A stretch of DNA of 64,000 bases from Paracoccaceae bacterium (GCA_012270125.1 JAAXIY010000033.1:1-64000), one strand, 5' to 3'. Counted from the first letter of the stretch, positions 8,402 through 16,983 are shown. Notes: generated by a model not told the origin, from the sequence alone. Translations and numbers: made by a program.

Positions 8402-8430
8402 CTTTTTTAAAATTTTACTTAAATAGAGTT

Positions 8431-8580
8431 GTCGAGCCAATGCCTGTGAACAAGGATGACTTCGTTTAGGGGAAAACTCGACGCGGAATTTGTCTATTGT
8501 TTATGTTCATCACCCTGATCTTTAAAAATAGATAAGTTTCAAACTGTTGGTGGGCGCTCATACTTGAAGTATGGGCGCTT
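8431..8580 (+). ncRNA. Candidate PpsR-controlled small RNA
   Basis: The 518 bases between 8200 and 8719 hold no convincing protein gene. A promoter with a PpsR-type site predicts a transcript beginning at about 8431. Its first bases GTCGAG (8431-8436) pair with CTCGAC (8477-8482) to close a domain, and a strong stem-loop follows: GCGCTCATAC (8554-8563) with GTATGGGCGC (8569-8578), nine pairs plus one G-U-like mismatch. The downstream tract is pyrimidine-rich but has no clean T-run, so the 3' end is a guess. I recognise no known RNA family. A small RNA made together with the photosynthesis genes has a functional precedent in Rhodobacter PcrZ; no sequence relation is claimed. Confidence 0.4.
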
Positions 8581-8623
8581 CCATCTTTCATACTTTCTAA
8601 TCTTAATGGTAATGATTTTGTTT

Positions 8624-8643
8624 ATCGGCTATTTTTAGCCGAT
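8624..8643. terminator. Perfect stem-loop ATCGGCTA / TAGCCGAT
   Basis: ATCGGCTA (8624-8631) and TAGCCGAT (8636-8643) pair perfectly around TTTT. It lies between the candidate small RNA and the 45-residue ORF. No T-run follows on the plus strand, so termination is possible but not proven; it could also be a protein-binding palindrome. Confidence 0.45.
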
Positions 8644-8718
8644 TATGTGACAGGAAAAGTTGACACTATGAGATTTGATTTTAGTATCTAATACTTACTA
8701 ATAAATTTGGGGGTTATA

Positions 8719-8856
8719 ATGGAATTGTTCAGTTTTTCGGTGTCTACGCCATTTTGGATTTGGCTGCTATTTGCTTTAGCTACAGCCTATTATTACGACA
8801 TCATGAAAAAGCGTATAAATCGATTAGAGCAAAGGCTTTTAGATCTGGATGGATAG
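8719..8856 (+). CDS. 45-residue single-pass membrane protein
   Basis: ATG 8719 follows GGGGG (8709-8713) at good spacing, and the frame runs 45 codons to TAG. The protein begins with 'MELFSFSVSTPFWIWLLF' and has one hydrophobic helix (about residues 10-26) with four aromatic residues, followed by a charged, helix-prone tail 'DIMKKRINRLEQRLLDLDG' with leucine/isoleucine spacing that could form a short coiled coil. A TTGACA box at 8660-8665 may belong to its promoter. It converges on crtC with an 18-base gap. No family is recognised; small single-pass proteins near pigment genes can be assembly factors, but this is only a suggestion. Confidence 0.6.
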   Translation: MELFSFSVSTPFWIWLLFALATAYYYDIMKKRINRLEQRLLDLDG

Positions 8857-8874
8857 GTTTAGGTAATTATTTTC

Positions 8875-9930
8875 CTAATATTTATGTTTCCAAAATTTTC
8901 TACGTGGGACGCGCACGGCTAGCATAAACATTAGTAATGGATTTCTAAATCGTCGTAGATCCAAAGCTTCAAAAACGCCAATTGTTTTAATTCCTTTGAT
9001 GCGTGTTGAAACAGTTGCTCGACTATAAAACGGCGCATCTAAAAGACTTTTCTCTTGTCTCGGCTTATACTCTTTGTCGCACCTTGTTTCTCTCCTTATG
9101 CCCCAGAGTGATCGGGAAAACCTTTTATTTTTCGGGGCATCAGTTATATCTGAGGGTATTCCATCACTTTCGAAATGAAATCCAAATTGATACTGCTCGT
9201 TATTACGTAATTCCAAATCATAAAAGCAGGAAGTGCCTGTTTTTAGTGGAAACCGACCCCAAGTCCAGTAATCAAAATCTTGCTCTAAAGCTCTAGTTCC
9301 AAAATTTGCGTCAAAATATCCATGACCCGTCCACTGCCACTCTGGTTTATTTAGATCGACATCTATTTCCGCTGTAGGGGCAAAGGGGCGCCAGACATGT
9401 GTTCCTTCTTTCGTCAAAGGTAGTTCAACGTCCGTTATGCCAGTAGGCTTGAGCGTAATTGTACCTTTTAGTTTAGAAATAAAGGGTAGGCTGCTTATCT
9501 CATCGATTTCTATAACCAATTTTTTTTCTGTTTGATCCCAAGTCAAAGAGGATGGTCCAATTGTAAGTTTATGAGCCTCCTGAATAAGAGCGCTATCCCC
9601 TCTATCAGTCATCGCAAACCGGCCTTTTTTTCCATATGTTGCGATATTTAAGCAAACATTATTTTGAGGCTTTTTTCGTCCAGACCACTTATACCAGGGT
9701 GAGAAAACTGATCCAATGAACGCAATTATTGAAACAGCTTGCCCAGTATTTGGTTCGACCCCGTCAATATACCACCATGCATATCCGTTTGGGGGAACTT
9801 CTAGATTAAAATTTGGCTCTTTATCATCTCCTCTACCGCTAGCAGGGCGGAGAGCGTTGCCATTGGAACCCCAGCCCCAGGATGCACTCCTCCTCCCACT
9901 AGAAATAAGTTGTTTATCGAAGTCACGCAT
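8875..9930 (-). CDS. crtC: Hydroxyneurosporene synthase (acyclic carotenoid 1,2-hydratase)
   Basis: CrtC adds water across the 1,2 double bond of neurosporene or its derivatives in spheroidene synthesis. The core is recognised from 'GYAWWYIDGVEPNTGQ', 'IIAFIGSVFSPWYKWSGRKKP', 'HVWRPFAPTAEIDVDL' and 'GTRALEQDFDYWTWGRF'. The gene follows crtD on the minus strand as in Rhodobacter. The start is a problem: in this frame no ATG, GTG or TTG lies between the crtD stop (9801) and the conserved domain. The nearest ATG is at 9930, inside crtD, and gives 351 residues with a 130-base overlap; the frame is open back to 10104. The coordinates used here take that ATG. Confidence 0.85.
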   Translation of the reverse strand: MRDFDKQLISSGRRSASWGWGSNGNALRPASGRGDDKEPNFNLEVPPNGYAWWYIDGVEPNTGQAVSIIAFIGSVFSPWYKWSGRKKPQNNVCLNIATYGKKGRFAMTDRGDSALIQEAHKLTIGPSSLTWDQTEKKLVIEIDEISSLPFISKLKGTITLKPTGITDVELPLTKEGTHVWRPFAPTAEIDVDLNKPEWQWTGHGYFDANFGTRALEQDFDYWTWGRFPLKTGTSCFYDLELRNNEQYQFGFHFESDGIPSDITDAPKNKRFSRSLWGIRRETRCDKEYKPRQEKSLLDAPFYSRATVSTRIKGIKTIGVFEALDLRRFRNPLLMFMLAVRVPRRKFWKHKY

Positions 9931-11306
9931 TTGGGGCGTTGAAAAGTTGCCATCATTCCGTGCGGGCTCTGCCCGTAAAGGGAACCTTCTGTAGCTGGAA
10001 ATAAGTTGTTGAAATCTTTTGGCGTCGTAAGATTCTTTCTTTCCAATTCTACTTGAAAATTGAGACCAAAATTTTTGAAACGTTCCAAAGTTACTGATTT
10101 GCATATCTCAAAATCCTCTTTATTTGGTTTTCGTTTTGAAAGTGGTGGTGCATTTAGTATGATTTCAAAACGCTCAGTCTTCTGTTTTTCGTTTGATACA
10201 TCGCGGTCTTGGGCGCAGATATAAAGCGTTGGATCTTTTGGAATTTTCCCCTTTTGAATTTCGTAAAACTCAGAGTTGACTTCATCAGAAAAGAATACGT
10301 TATGATGGACTAAATTTTTATTTACGTGCTTTGACTCAAAGCCCCAGACATTAGCTGATAGACTTCTTGGCGTGTTCCTTGTCTTTTTTGTAACTTTACG
10401 CAATCCTTCTCCAAGTAACCCTAAAGCTAAGGCTCTAGGGTCACCGTTGAAAATTATTGCATCAGCCTCGTAATTGGTCCCATCATCAAGGCAGACCTTA
10501 TTAACCAAGTGCTTTGATTGTTGTATTTCGATAACCCTATGACCGTAGATAAATTCTACTCCTCGATCCTCCGCAAGCCTTTCAATCGCTTTGGCAACGG
10601 AGCTAATACCGCCTTTCACAGTCCAAACCCCTTTTGCTTCTGCCTGCCAGACTAGCGCCATTAGCGCTGGGGAATTGAGAGGGGAGCCACCAACATATGT
10701 GGCATACCTACCAAATAACTGTTGTAACTTAGGTTCCGAAAATTTGCTTTTTAGATATTTATCTAAAGTTCTGAAAGGGAAAAGGGCTGGTATTACCGTT
10801 GGCGTTTTACATATTTCTTTTAGAATTTCAATTGGAGCTGGCGATACAGTTTTCATTACGGGTTTTTCAAAACAAGTGAACATTTTTTCAGTTGTATGAA
10901 AAAACTCCATATATTGATTGGCGGCATTTGAGCCAAATACATTTCTTATTTCATCAAATGTATTATTTTTATTGGTAAAAAGGTCAAACTCTGTGCCGTC
11001 TGACCACCAATGCCTGGCCAGGATATTTTGTTCTTTTAATTCAAGATGATCAAAAATATCTTCTCCAACCTCTCTGAAGAGATTTTGAAAAATGGGTAGC
11101 ATCGTCAATACTGTTGGGCCTATGTTGATTGGGCCAGAATTAGCTTCAAGAGTTCTTATTTTTCCACCAGGGTATTCTGAGCGTTCAAATACTTTTACTT
11201 CAAAACCCTCGTGGGCCAATTTTAAAGCTGATACGAGTCCCCCAATTCCAGCGCCAACAACTGCAATTTTTTTACGTTTTCGCATTATGGGTACGTCTTT
11301 GGCCAT
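9801..11306 (-). CDS. crtD: Methoxyneurosporene dehydrogenase (C-3,4 desaturase)
   Basis: This 501-residue FAD-dependent desaturase of the CrtI/CrtD family introduces the 3,4 double bond in spheroidene synthesis. The N-terminal dinucleotide motif 'IAVVGAGIGGLVSALKLAHEG' and the C-terminal 'NNLFLVGGGVHPGAGVPMATLSA' are family signatures. I call CrtD rather than CrtI because it is paired with crtC and because a separate crtI is at 52555. ATG 11306 or the in-frame ATG 11285 can be the start; neither has a clear ribosome-binding site. A PpsR-type site at 11335-11352 lies just upstream and is shared with the divergent crtE. Confidence 0.9.
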   Translation of the reverse strand: MAKDVPIMRKRKKIAVVGAGIGGLVSALKLAHEGFEVKVFERSEYPGGKIRTLEANSGPINIGPTVLTMLPIFQNLFREVGEDIFDHLELKEQNILARHWWSDGTEFDLFTNKNNTFDEIRNVFGSNAANQYMEFFHTTEKMFTCFEKPVMKTVSPAPIEILKEICKTPTVIPALFPFRTLDKYLKSKFSEPKLQQLFGRYATYVGGSPLNSPALMALVWQAEAKGVWTVKGGISSVAKAIERLAEDRGVEFIYGHRVIEIQQSKHLVNKVCLDDGTNYEADAIIFNGDPRALALGLLGEGLRKVTKKTRNTPRSLSANVWGFESKHVNKNLVHHNVFFSDEVNSEFYEIQKGKIPKDPTLYICAQDRDVSNEKQKTERFEIILNAPPLSKRKPNKEDFEICKSVTLERFKNFGLNFQVELERKNLTTPKDFNNLFPATEGSLYGQSPHGMMATFQRPKCVTSINNLFLVGGGVHPGAGVPMATLSALLAVEEMIKSQILI

Positions 11307-11334
11307 AATGAATTGTTGACTCTAAGTTAATATA

Positions 11335-11352
11335 TGTCCAGAATAATTTACA
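11335..11352. promoter_or_regulatory. PpsR/CrtJ-type site between crtD and crtE
   Basis: TGT (11335-11337), 12 bases, ACA (11350-11352), in the intergenic space between the divergent crtCD and crtEF units. The near-match at 11357-11374 lies 22 bases on, suggesting paired binding that represses both directions. Confidence 0.65.
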
Positions 11353-11356
11353 GTTA

Positions 11357-11374
11357 TGTAAATATTTATTGTCA
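11357..11374. promoter_or_regulatory. Near-match PpsR-type site before crtE
   Basis: TGT (11357-11359), 12 bases, TCA (11372-11374): one base off the ACA half. It is adjacent to the full site at 11335 and overlaps the start of the crtE frame. The same TGT-N12-TCA variant appears before bchC. Confidence 0.4.
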
Positions 11375-11389
11375 CAAGGATTTCATCTC

Positions 11390-12256
11390 TTGATATCAAG
11401 GATAGAAGAGGCAATTCAGAAAAACTTATGTTCTTCGTCTATAGTTGATAAGTTTCCGGAAAGCCTAAGAAGCGCTATAGAATACTCCGTTTTCCCTGGT
11501 GGCGCCAGAATACGGCCAACTATTTTGATGTCGGTAGCTAAGGCGTGTGATGATGATATTCCGGACATTACAGATGCTGCCGCCAGTGCGCTTGAGATGA
11601 TACATTGTGCAAGCCTTGTACACGATGATCTGCCTTGTTTTGACAATGGAGATACTCGGAGAGGTAAGCCGACAGTTCATAAAGCCTATGGAGAAAACAC
11701 GGCTGTATTGGCGGGTGACAGCTTAATTATTAACGCTTTCAGTTGCCTAGCATTGGCATCAAGGCACTCACATTCTCGAGTTGCAAATTTAACTCTTTGC
11801 CTCTCAAAATTTTCGGGATTTCCCAATGGTATCTGCGCTGGGCAGGGGTGGGAAAATGAGTTGAATATAGATTTAAAGTCATACCATATGTCCAAAACAG
11901 GGGCTTTGTTTATTGCTGCAACACAAATGGGAGCAATCTCGGCGGGTCACGATCCAGATCCTTGGTTTGAGTTGGGCGCACGTATAGGGGAGGCTTTTCA
12001 AGTTGCTGATGACCTTATTGATGTTCTAAGCGATGATAAAAATTCTGGAAAAAGTGTTGGTCAGGACGAAAAAAACAACCGTCCAAACGCAATTCGTGAA
12101 TTTGGTCTCGAGGGTGCAAAACGGCATCTTCAGGATATTTTAGCTGGCGCAATTTCTTCTATACCGTCATGTCCTGGAGAGGGAGAGCTAGCGCAGCTTG
12201 TTAAAATGCAAGCAGCTAAAATGATGGAAATAAACGAGTCAAAAATAATTGTCTAA
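11390..12256 (+). CDS. crtE: Geranylgeranyl diphosphate synthase
   Basis: CrtE is a trans-prenyltransferase that extends farnesyl diphosphate to geranylgeranyl diphosphate, needed for carotenoids and the bacteriochlorophyll tail. The first aspartate-rich motif is in 'LVHDDLPCFDNGDTRRGKPT' and the second in 'QVADDLIDVLSD'; 'FPGGARIRPT' is the usual early motif. There is no ATG. TTG 11390 is preferred because AAGGA (11376-11380) precedes it by nine bases and the product of 288 residues has the normal family length; TTG 11369 in the same frame lacks a site. crtF begins one base after its stop. Confidence 0.88.
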   Translation: MISRIEEAIQKNLCSSSIVDKFPESLRSAIEYSVFPGGARIRPTILMSVAKACDDDIPDITDAAASALEMIHCASLVHDDLPCFDNGDTRRGKPTVHKAYGENTAVLAGDSLIINAFSCLALASRHSHSRVANLTLCLSKFSGFPNGICAGQGWENELNIDLKSYHMSKTGALFIAATQMGAISAGHDPDPWFELGARIGEAFQVADDLIDVLSDDKNSGKSVGQDEKNNRPNAIREFGLEGAKRHLQDILAGAISSIPSCPGEGELAQLVKMQAAKMMEINESKIIV

Positions 12257-12257
12257 A

Positions 12258-13367
12258 ATGGCTCAGAGTGCATCGCGATTTAACGTAAATACAAGGTTTT
12301 CAAACTGGTGGTATAACCAGAAGAATAAAATTATAAAAAATATTCGTATTCAAGACTTTTTGGCGAAATTTCCAATTACCTCAAGGATTGCAAGAAAAGA
12401 GGGGGAGGCAATCTTCCAATTGATGACGGGCTTTGTTGATACTCAAATTTTATTCACTTTTGTTCAATCTGGCGCCCTAAAACTGCTTGAAGATAATCCG
12501 ATGAGTGTCGAAGAATTATCAAGAAAGATTGGGCTCGATCTAAAGGGTGCTGAAATTTTGTGTCGTGCTGGGTGCGCTTTGGGATTGGTTCGCTTTAAAT
12601 CACAAAGGGTATTTCTGGCGAGGCGAGGAGTTTTAATTCTAAGTCTTCCTGGGATGGCAGAGCTAATAGATCATCATTCCATTTTATATGAAGATTTGTC
12701 AGATCCCATTTCGCTTTTTAGAGGTGAAAAGGAAACCCAATTATCTAAGTTTTGGCCCTATGTTTTTGGGCAAGCCGATAGTTTGAGTAGCTCAGATGTG
12801 TCAAAGTATTCTGATTTAATGTCAAAATCTCAATTTATGGTAGCGAGGGATACGATTGGCTGTATCAAAATAAATAAAAATGCAAAGTGGTTAGATGTGG
12901 GTGGTGGAAGTGGAGCTTTTGCCAATGAGTTGGTAAGGAAGCATCCAACCGTAAAGGTTAGTATCTTCGATGTTCCTGGTGCGAACGAAGCAGAAAATGG
13001 GCCACATAAATTTATTTCAGGATCCTTTTTTACAGATAAAATTCCTACAGGCTTTGATACAGTTTCATGCATACGGGTTTTATACGATCACGACGATCAA
13101 ACAGTTTCCTCTTTACTGGCAAAAATTCACTCTTCTTTGCCAGAAGGGGGCCGAATAATTGTGTCAGAGCCTATGTTGGGAGAGTTTAGTCCCAATAAGT
13201 GGGGCGACACATATTTTGCCACGTATACGTATGCCATGAAAACTGGAACGACTAGATCGCCCTCTCAAGTCTCTGATTTTCTTTATAAAAGTGGATTTAA
13301 AAAGGTTAAAATTTTTCCTTCACGTCGCCCTTTTGTTACAACAGTGATAGAAGCGCACAAAAATTAA
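12258..13367 (+). CDS. crtF: Hydroxyneurosporene O-methyltransferase
   Basis: CrtF transfers a methyl group from S-adenosylmethionine to the 1-hydroxyl of demethylspheroidene or its relatives. This 369-residue protein has an N-terminal dimerisation region (about residues 40-140, containing 'TQILFTFVQSGALKLLEDNP') and a C-terminal Rossmann methyltransferase domain with the SAM loop 'WLDVGGGSGAFANELV' and acidic loop 'SIFDVPG'. ATG 12258 lies one base after the crtE stop, so translation is probably coupled; no ribosome-binding site is seen. A PpsR-type site begins 9 bases after its stop and belongs to bchC. Confidence 0.9.
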   Translation: MAQSASRFNVNTRFSNWWYNQKNKIIKNIRIQDFLAKFPITSRIARKEGEAIFQLMTGFVDTQILFTFVQSGALKLLEDNPMSVEELSRKIGLDLKGAEILCRAGCALGLVRFKSQRVFLARRGVLILSLPGMAELIDHHSILYEDLSDPISLFRGEKETQLSKFWPYVFGQADSLSSSDVSKYSDLMSKSQFMVARDTIGCIKINKNAKWLDVGGGSGAFANELVRKHPTVKVSIFDVPGANEAENGPHKFISGSFFTDKIPTGFDTVSCIRVLYDHDDQTVSSLLAKIHSSLPEGGRIIVSEPMLGEFSPNKWGDTYFATYTYAMKTGTTRSPSQVSDFLYKSGFKKVKIFPSRRPFVTTVIEAHKN

Positions 13368-13376
13368 TCAAAAAAG

Positions 13377-13394
13377 TGTCAAAAAAAATTGACA
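13377..13394 (+). promoter_or_regulatory. PpsR/CrtJ site covering the bchC -35 box
   Basis: A perfect TGTC-N10-GACA at 13377-13394. Its right half is TTGACA (13389-13394), and TAAACT (13411-13416) at a 16-base spacer can be the -10. This matches the known arrangement of CrtJ at the bchC promoter of Rhodobacter. TGT-N12-TCA at 13403-13420 covers the -10. Confidence 0.75.
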
Positions 13395-13402
13395 CTTTAG
13401 AT

Positions 13403-13420
13403 TGTCAATATAAACTGTCA
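13403..13420 (+). promoter_or_regulatory. Near-match PpsR-type site over the bchC -10 box
   Basis: TGT (13403-13405), 12 bases, TCA (13418-13420), one mismatch. Centre-to-centre distance to the perfect site is 26 bases. It would let two dimers cover the -35 and -10 elements together. Confidence 0.4.
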
Positions 13421-13463
13421 CTCATTAAACGACTCTTTCTCGTATTTATTTTACGGAGGGTAA

Positions 13464-14405
13464 ATGCAAACGTCTGCTGTGCTTCTTGAGAAGCCTGAGA
13501 GCCTATCACTTGAATTGGTGGGGTTAAAAGACCCTGACCATGATGAAGTCGTTGTGCGAGTTCTACATTCGGGAATTTCTACTGGAACAGAAAAGTTACT
13601 ATGGTCAGGTGCAATGCCTCCTTTCCCAGGTTTGGGTTATCCTTTAGTGCCTGGTTACGAAGCAGTCGGGGAAGTAATTGAAGCTCCAAAAGGTGCTTCC
13701 GTAAAAGTTGGTGATCTTGTTTTTGTGCCGGGATCTAATGGATTTGTGGATGCCAAAGGCCTTTTTGGTGGTTCAGCTCGCCATTTAGTGACACCAGTAA
13801 AACGGATTACTAAGATAAATAGCGAAATTGGTGAAAAGGGCGTTTTGTATGCACTTGCAGCTACGGCAAGACATGCTCTAACCGGTCCCGACGCCAAATT
13901 CCCTGATTTAATTATTGGGCATGGAGCTCTCGGTCGATTGCTGGCCCGTATTACAATAATTGCAGGAGGTAAACCTCCCACCGTCTGGGAAATTGATAAA
14001 AAACGAGTTTCTGGAGCCTCTGGGTATGAGGTAATGCACCCAGACAACGATACTCGGAAAGATTACTCCTGTGTATATGATGCCTCTGGAAGGTCCGATT
14101 TGTTAGATGACTGGATTGGTCACTGTGCTGTTGGGGCTGAAATCGTACTTGCAGGTTTTTATGCAGACAGAATAAATTTTGCGTTTCCCCAAGCTTTTAT
14201 GAAAGAAATTAAACTTCGTATCTCAGCGGAATGGAAGCAGGCAGATATGCGGGCTGTTAACTCGATGGTTGATGAAGGCCATTTGTCGCTCGATGAACTG
14301 ATCACTAATAGAGCACACGCAGAAAACGCCGCATGGGCCTATAGGAAAGCTTTTGAAGATGAAAGCTGCAGCAAAATGGTATTGGATTGGGGAAATCTAC
14401 AATGA
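13464..14405 (+). CDS. bchC: Bacteriochlorophyllide a dehydrogenase (3-hydroxyethyl dehydrogenase)
   Basis: BchC oxidises the 3-hydroxyethyl group of the bacteriochlorophyllide precursor to the 3-acetyl group. The 313-residue protein is a medium-chain dehydrogenase-like enzyme with 'HSGISTGTEKLLWSGAMPPFPGLGYPLVPGYEAVG' type N-terminal elements and a degenerate nucleotide fold near 'IIGHGALGRLLARI'. ATG 13464 has an excellent site, GGAGGG (13455-13460). It heads the bchCXYZ-puf transcription unit and overlaps bchX by the sequence ATGA. The promoter carries PpsR-type sites. Confidence 0.92.
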   Translation: MQTSAVLLEKPESLSLELVGLKDPDHDEVVVRVLHSGISTGTEKLLWSGAMPPFPGLGYPLVPGYEAVGEVIEAPKGASVKVGDLVFVPGSNGFVDAKGLFGGSARHLVTPVKRITKINSEIGEKGVLYALAATARHALTGPDAKFPDLIIGHGALGRLLARITIIAGGKPPTVWEIDKKRVSGASGYEVMHPDNDTRKDYSCVYDASGRSDLLDDWIGHCAVGAEIVLAGFYADRINFAFPQAFMKEIKLRISAEWKQADMRAVNSMVDEGHLSLDELITNRAHAENAAWAYRKAFEDESCSKMVLDWGNLQ

Positions 14406-15415
14406 AAGATGATGTGCCAAATTTAAAAGATTACTCTTCGCGCTTAAGGGAAGAAGCAAATATGGATTTGGCTGACATAAAAGCCGATGGGGAAATTAGT
14501 GAGCCAACTAAAAAAACTCAAATAGTAGCTATTTATGGTAAAGGTGGCATTGGAAAGTCATTCACATTAGCAAACCTTTCTCACATGATGGCTGAACTTG
14601 GCAAAAGGGTTCTTCTTATTGGCTGTGACCCAAAATCTGATACAACTTCTCTTCTTTTTGGAGGAAAAGCCTGCCCGACAATAATTGAAACTTCCACAAA
14701 AAAGAAATTAGCTGGTGAAGAAGTAAAAATTGGTGATGTTTGCTTCAAAAGAGGCGGGGTGTTCGCCATGGAGCTTGGCGGTCCTGAAGTTGGACGCGGC
14801 TGTGGTGGGCGTGGCATTATCCATGGCTTTGAGTTGCTTGAGAAACTTGGTTTCCACGATTGGGACTTTGATTACGTCCTCTTAGATTTTCTTGGTGATG
14901 TTGTTTGCGGTGGCTTCGGCTTGCCTATCGCTCGCGATATGGCGCAAAAGGTCATATTGGTTGGTTCAAATGACTTACAATCTTTATATGTTGCGAATAA
15001 TGTCTGCTCAGCAGTGGAGTATTTCCGAAAACTAGGCGGCAATGTTGGTGTTGCTGGTCTTGTCATTAATAAAGATGACGGATCTGGAGAAGCTGCTGCT
15101 TTTGCAAAAGCTGCAGATATTCCTGTTTTGGCATCAATACCCCAAGACGATGATCTTAGAAAAAAATCAGCGAATTATCAGATTGTTGGTACATCGAAGA
15201 GTCAATGGGGCGACTTATTTACTGAATTGGCAGAGGCTGTAACAGGAGCGCCTCCAATGCGCCCAAAGCCTTTAGATCAAGATGGACTCCTAAATCTTTT
15301 TGACAGCAAGGATACTGGAGGAGATGTCACTCTTGTTCCCGCAACAGATGTCGACATGCGCGGTAAAAATGCAAAACCAAAGGCTTCATTAGAAGTAGTT
15401 TACGACGAGGCTTAA
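14402..15415 (+). CDS. bchX: Chlorophyllide a reductase iron protein
   Basis: BchX is the nitrogenase-NifH-like ATPase that feeds electrons to BchYZ, reducing ring B of chlorophyllide. The P-loop is '[15 protein letters not shown]' (about residues 45-59), and the cysteines that bridge the 4Fe-4S cluster lie in 'GRGCGGRGI' and '[11 protein letters not shown]'. Start ATG 14402 overlaps the bchC stop and has GGGGAAA upstream; a TTG at 14387 is in frame but less likely. The product is 337 residues, normal for BchX. bchY begins in the stop codon (TAATG). Confidence 0.95.
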   Translation: MKDDVPNLKDYSSRLREEANMDLADIKADGEISEPTKKTQIVAIYGKGGIGKSFTLANLSHMMAELGKRVLLIGCDPKSDTTSLLFGGKACPTIIETSTKKKLAGEEVKIGDVCFKRGGVFAMELGGPEVGRGCGGRGIIHGFELLEKLGFHDWDFDYVLLDFLGDVVCGGFGLPIARDMAQKVILVGSNDLQSLYVANNVCSAVEYFRKLGGNVGVAGLVINKDDGSGEAAAFAKAADIPVLASIPQDDDLRKKSANYQIVGTSKSQWGDLFTELAEAVTGAPPMRPKPLDQDGLLNLFDSKDTGGDVTLVPATDVDMRGKNAKPKASLEVVYDEA

Positions 15416-16983
15416 TGGGAAACGAAATTACATATGACAACGCATCTTCGGCTGAACTGATTACTCCGATCAAATCTAGTGAAGATCCTAAAAGTGTTCA
15501 GGGTCAAGCCACTGATCTAGGATGTCATTCTAATTCGACCCAACTTTCAGCCCTTGCGAACAATAAAAATGCTGAAATTTTAAAGAAATATGAGAAGGAC
15601 TACCCAGTAGGCCCGCATGACAAGCCGCAATCTATGTGTCCAGCTTTTGGATCACTTCGTGTTGGATTGAGAATGAAAAGAGTGGCTACGGTGCTGTCAG
15701 GTTCGGCATGTTGTGTATACGGTTTAAGTTTCGTGAGCCATTTCTATGGAGCAAGACGATCGGTTGGATATGTTCCTTTTAACTCTGAGTCTTTAGTTAC
15801 CGGCAAACTATTTGAAGATATAAGAGATGCAGTTCATGATATGGCGGACCCAAAAAAGTATGATGCCATTGTAGTAACTAATCTTTGCGTTCCAACGGCA
15901 AGCGGCGTTCCTCTTAGACTTCTGCCTAACGACATAAACGGTGTAAGAATTATTGGAATTGATGTTCCAGGCTTTGGCGTTCCGACCCATGCTGAAGCAA
16001 AAGACATTTTGGCTGGAGCTATGCTGAATTTTGCTAGGCAGGAAGTTGAGGCAGGGCCGGTTGCGGCACCATCCTCAGGTAAATCAGATCGACCAACATT
16101 AGCTATCCTTGGTGAAATGTTCCCAGCAGACCCTATGGTGATTGGCTCAATGTTAGCACCAATGGAATTGGCGGCAGGACCCGTTTTGCCAGCAAGAGAA
16201 TGGAGAGAAATGTATGCTGCTCTAGATTGTAGCGCCGTCGCGGCAATTCATCCATTTTACACAGCTACCATGAGAGAATTTGATGCTGCTGGAAGGCCTT
16301 CAATTGGGAGCGCTCCTGTAGGTTATGAAGGAACAGCATCATGGTTGGAAAGCGTAGGAGAAGTTTTCGGAGTCTCAAAATCAAAAGTATCAAAAGCAAA
16401 AAATGCTATTCTTCCTAATATTAAAAATTCATTAAAAGATCATAAACTTAAGGGAAGAATTACAGTTTCTGGTTATGAAGGTAGTGAATTAATTGTTGCC
16501 AGACTTTTATCTGAAAGTGGAATAGATGTTCCTTATGTTGGAACAGCTTGTCCACGAACGCAGATGGCTGAACAAGATGCAGAGTGGTTGGAGTCTAAAG
16601 GTGCAGTAGTGAAGTTTCGCGCTTCTCTAGAGGATGATATTTCTGCTGCTGAGGCATTTGAGCCAGATTTAGCAATTGGAACAACACCCTTAGTTCAGCA
16701 TTTCAAACAAAAGGGCAAATCAGCGTTATATTTTACAAATCTGGTTTCTGCGAGACCTTTAATGGGTCAGGCTGGTGCAGGAAGTTTTAATCAGTTAATT
16801 AATGGAGTTCTAAATAATTCAGATAAAATGCAAAGCCTTCAAAACTTTTTCGAGGGTGTGGGTTCTGACGATACATCTGGGGTATGGGAGAACGAGCCAA
16901 ACGTTAGACCAGAATTTCGTGCCCAAAACCAAAAAAAGCTAGAAAAAGCGGCTCGTGCAGCCAAAGCACAGGAGATGATCTGA
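15415..16983 (+). CDS. bchY: Chlorophyllide a reductase subunit Y
   Basis: BchY is the NifD-like half of the catalytic part of chlorophyllide a oxidoreductase. The 522-residue protein keeps the cysteine regions '[16 protein letters not shown]' and '[19 protein letters not shown]', which hold cluster ligands, and a third in '[16 protein letters not shown]'. It has an N-terminal extension of about 60 residues rich in Asn and Ser before the first cysteine motif. It works with BchZ as a heterotetramer that accepts electrons from BchX. Overlap with bchX is one base, and with bchZ one base (TGATG). Confidence 0.95.
   Translation: MGNEITYDNASSAELITPIKSSEDPKSVQGQATDLGCHSNSTQLSALANNKNAEILKKYEKDYPVGPHDKPQSMCPAFGSLRVGLRMKRVATVLSGSACCVYGLSFVSHFYGARRSVGYVPFNSESLVTGKLFEDIRDAVHDMADPKKYDAIVVTNLCVPTASGVPLRLLPNDINGVRIIGIDVPGFGVPTHAEAKDILAGAMLNFARQEVEAGPVAAPSSGKSDRPTLAILGEMFPADPMVIGSMLAPMELAAGPVLPAREWREMYAALDCSAVAAIHPFYTATMREFDAAGRPSIGSAPVGYEGTASWLESVGEVFGVSKSKVSKAKNAILPNIKNSLKDHKLKGRITVSGYEGSELIVARLLSESGIDVPYVGTACPRTQMAEQDAEWLESKGAVVKFRASLEDDISAAEAFEPDLAIGTTPLVQHFKQKGKSALYFTNLVSARPLMGQAGAGSFNQLINGVLNNSDKMQSLQNFFEGVGSDDTSGVWENEPNVRPEFRAQNQKKLEKAARAAKAQEMI

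Noticed and set aside
8193-8402. Minus-strand 69-residue ORF beginning inside the PpsR-type site
   Set aside because: GTG start with no ribosome-binding site, residue content that follows the AT-rich DNA (Phe, Ile, Leu, Tyr, Lys), and an overlap with the next gene; the promoter at the site points the other way.
8440-8469. Nine-codon ORF MPVNKDDFV in the candidate small RNA
   Set aside because: No ribosome-binding site, very short, and it would disrupt the closing stem; kept only as a possibility if the RNA proves to be translated.
8646-8665. Possible further PpsR-type site before the 45-residue ORF
   Set aside because: TGT and ACA are separated by 14 bases, not 12.
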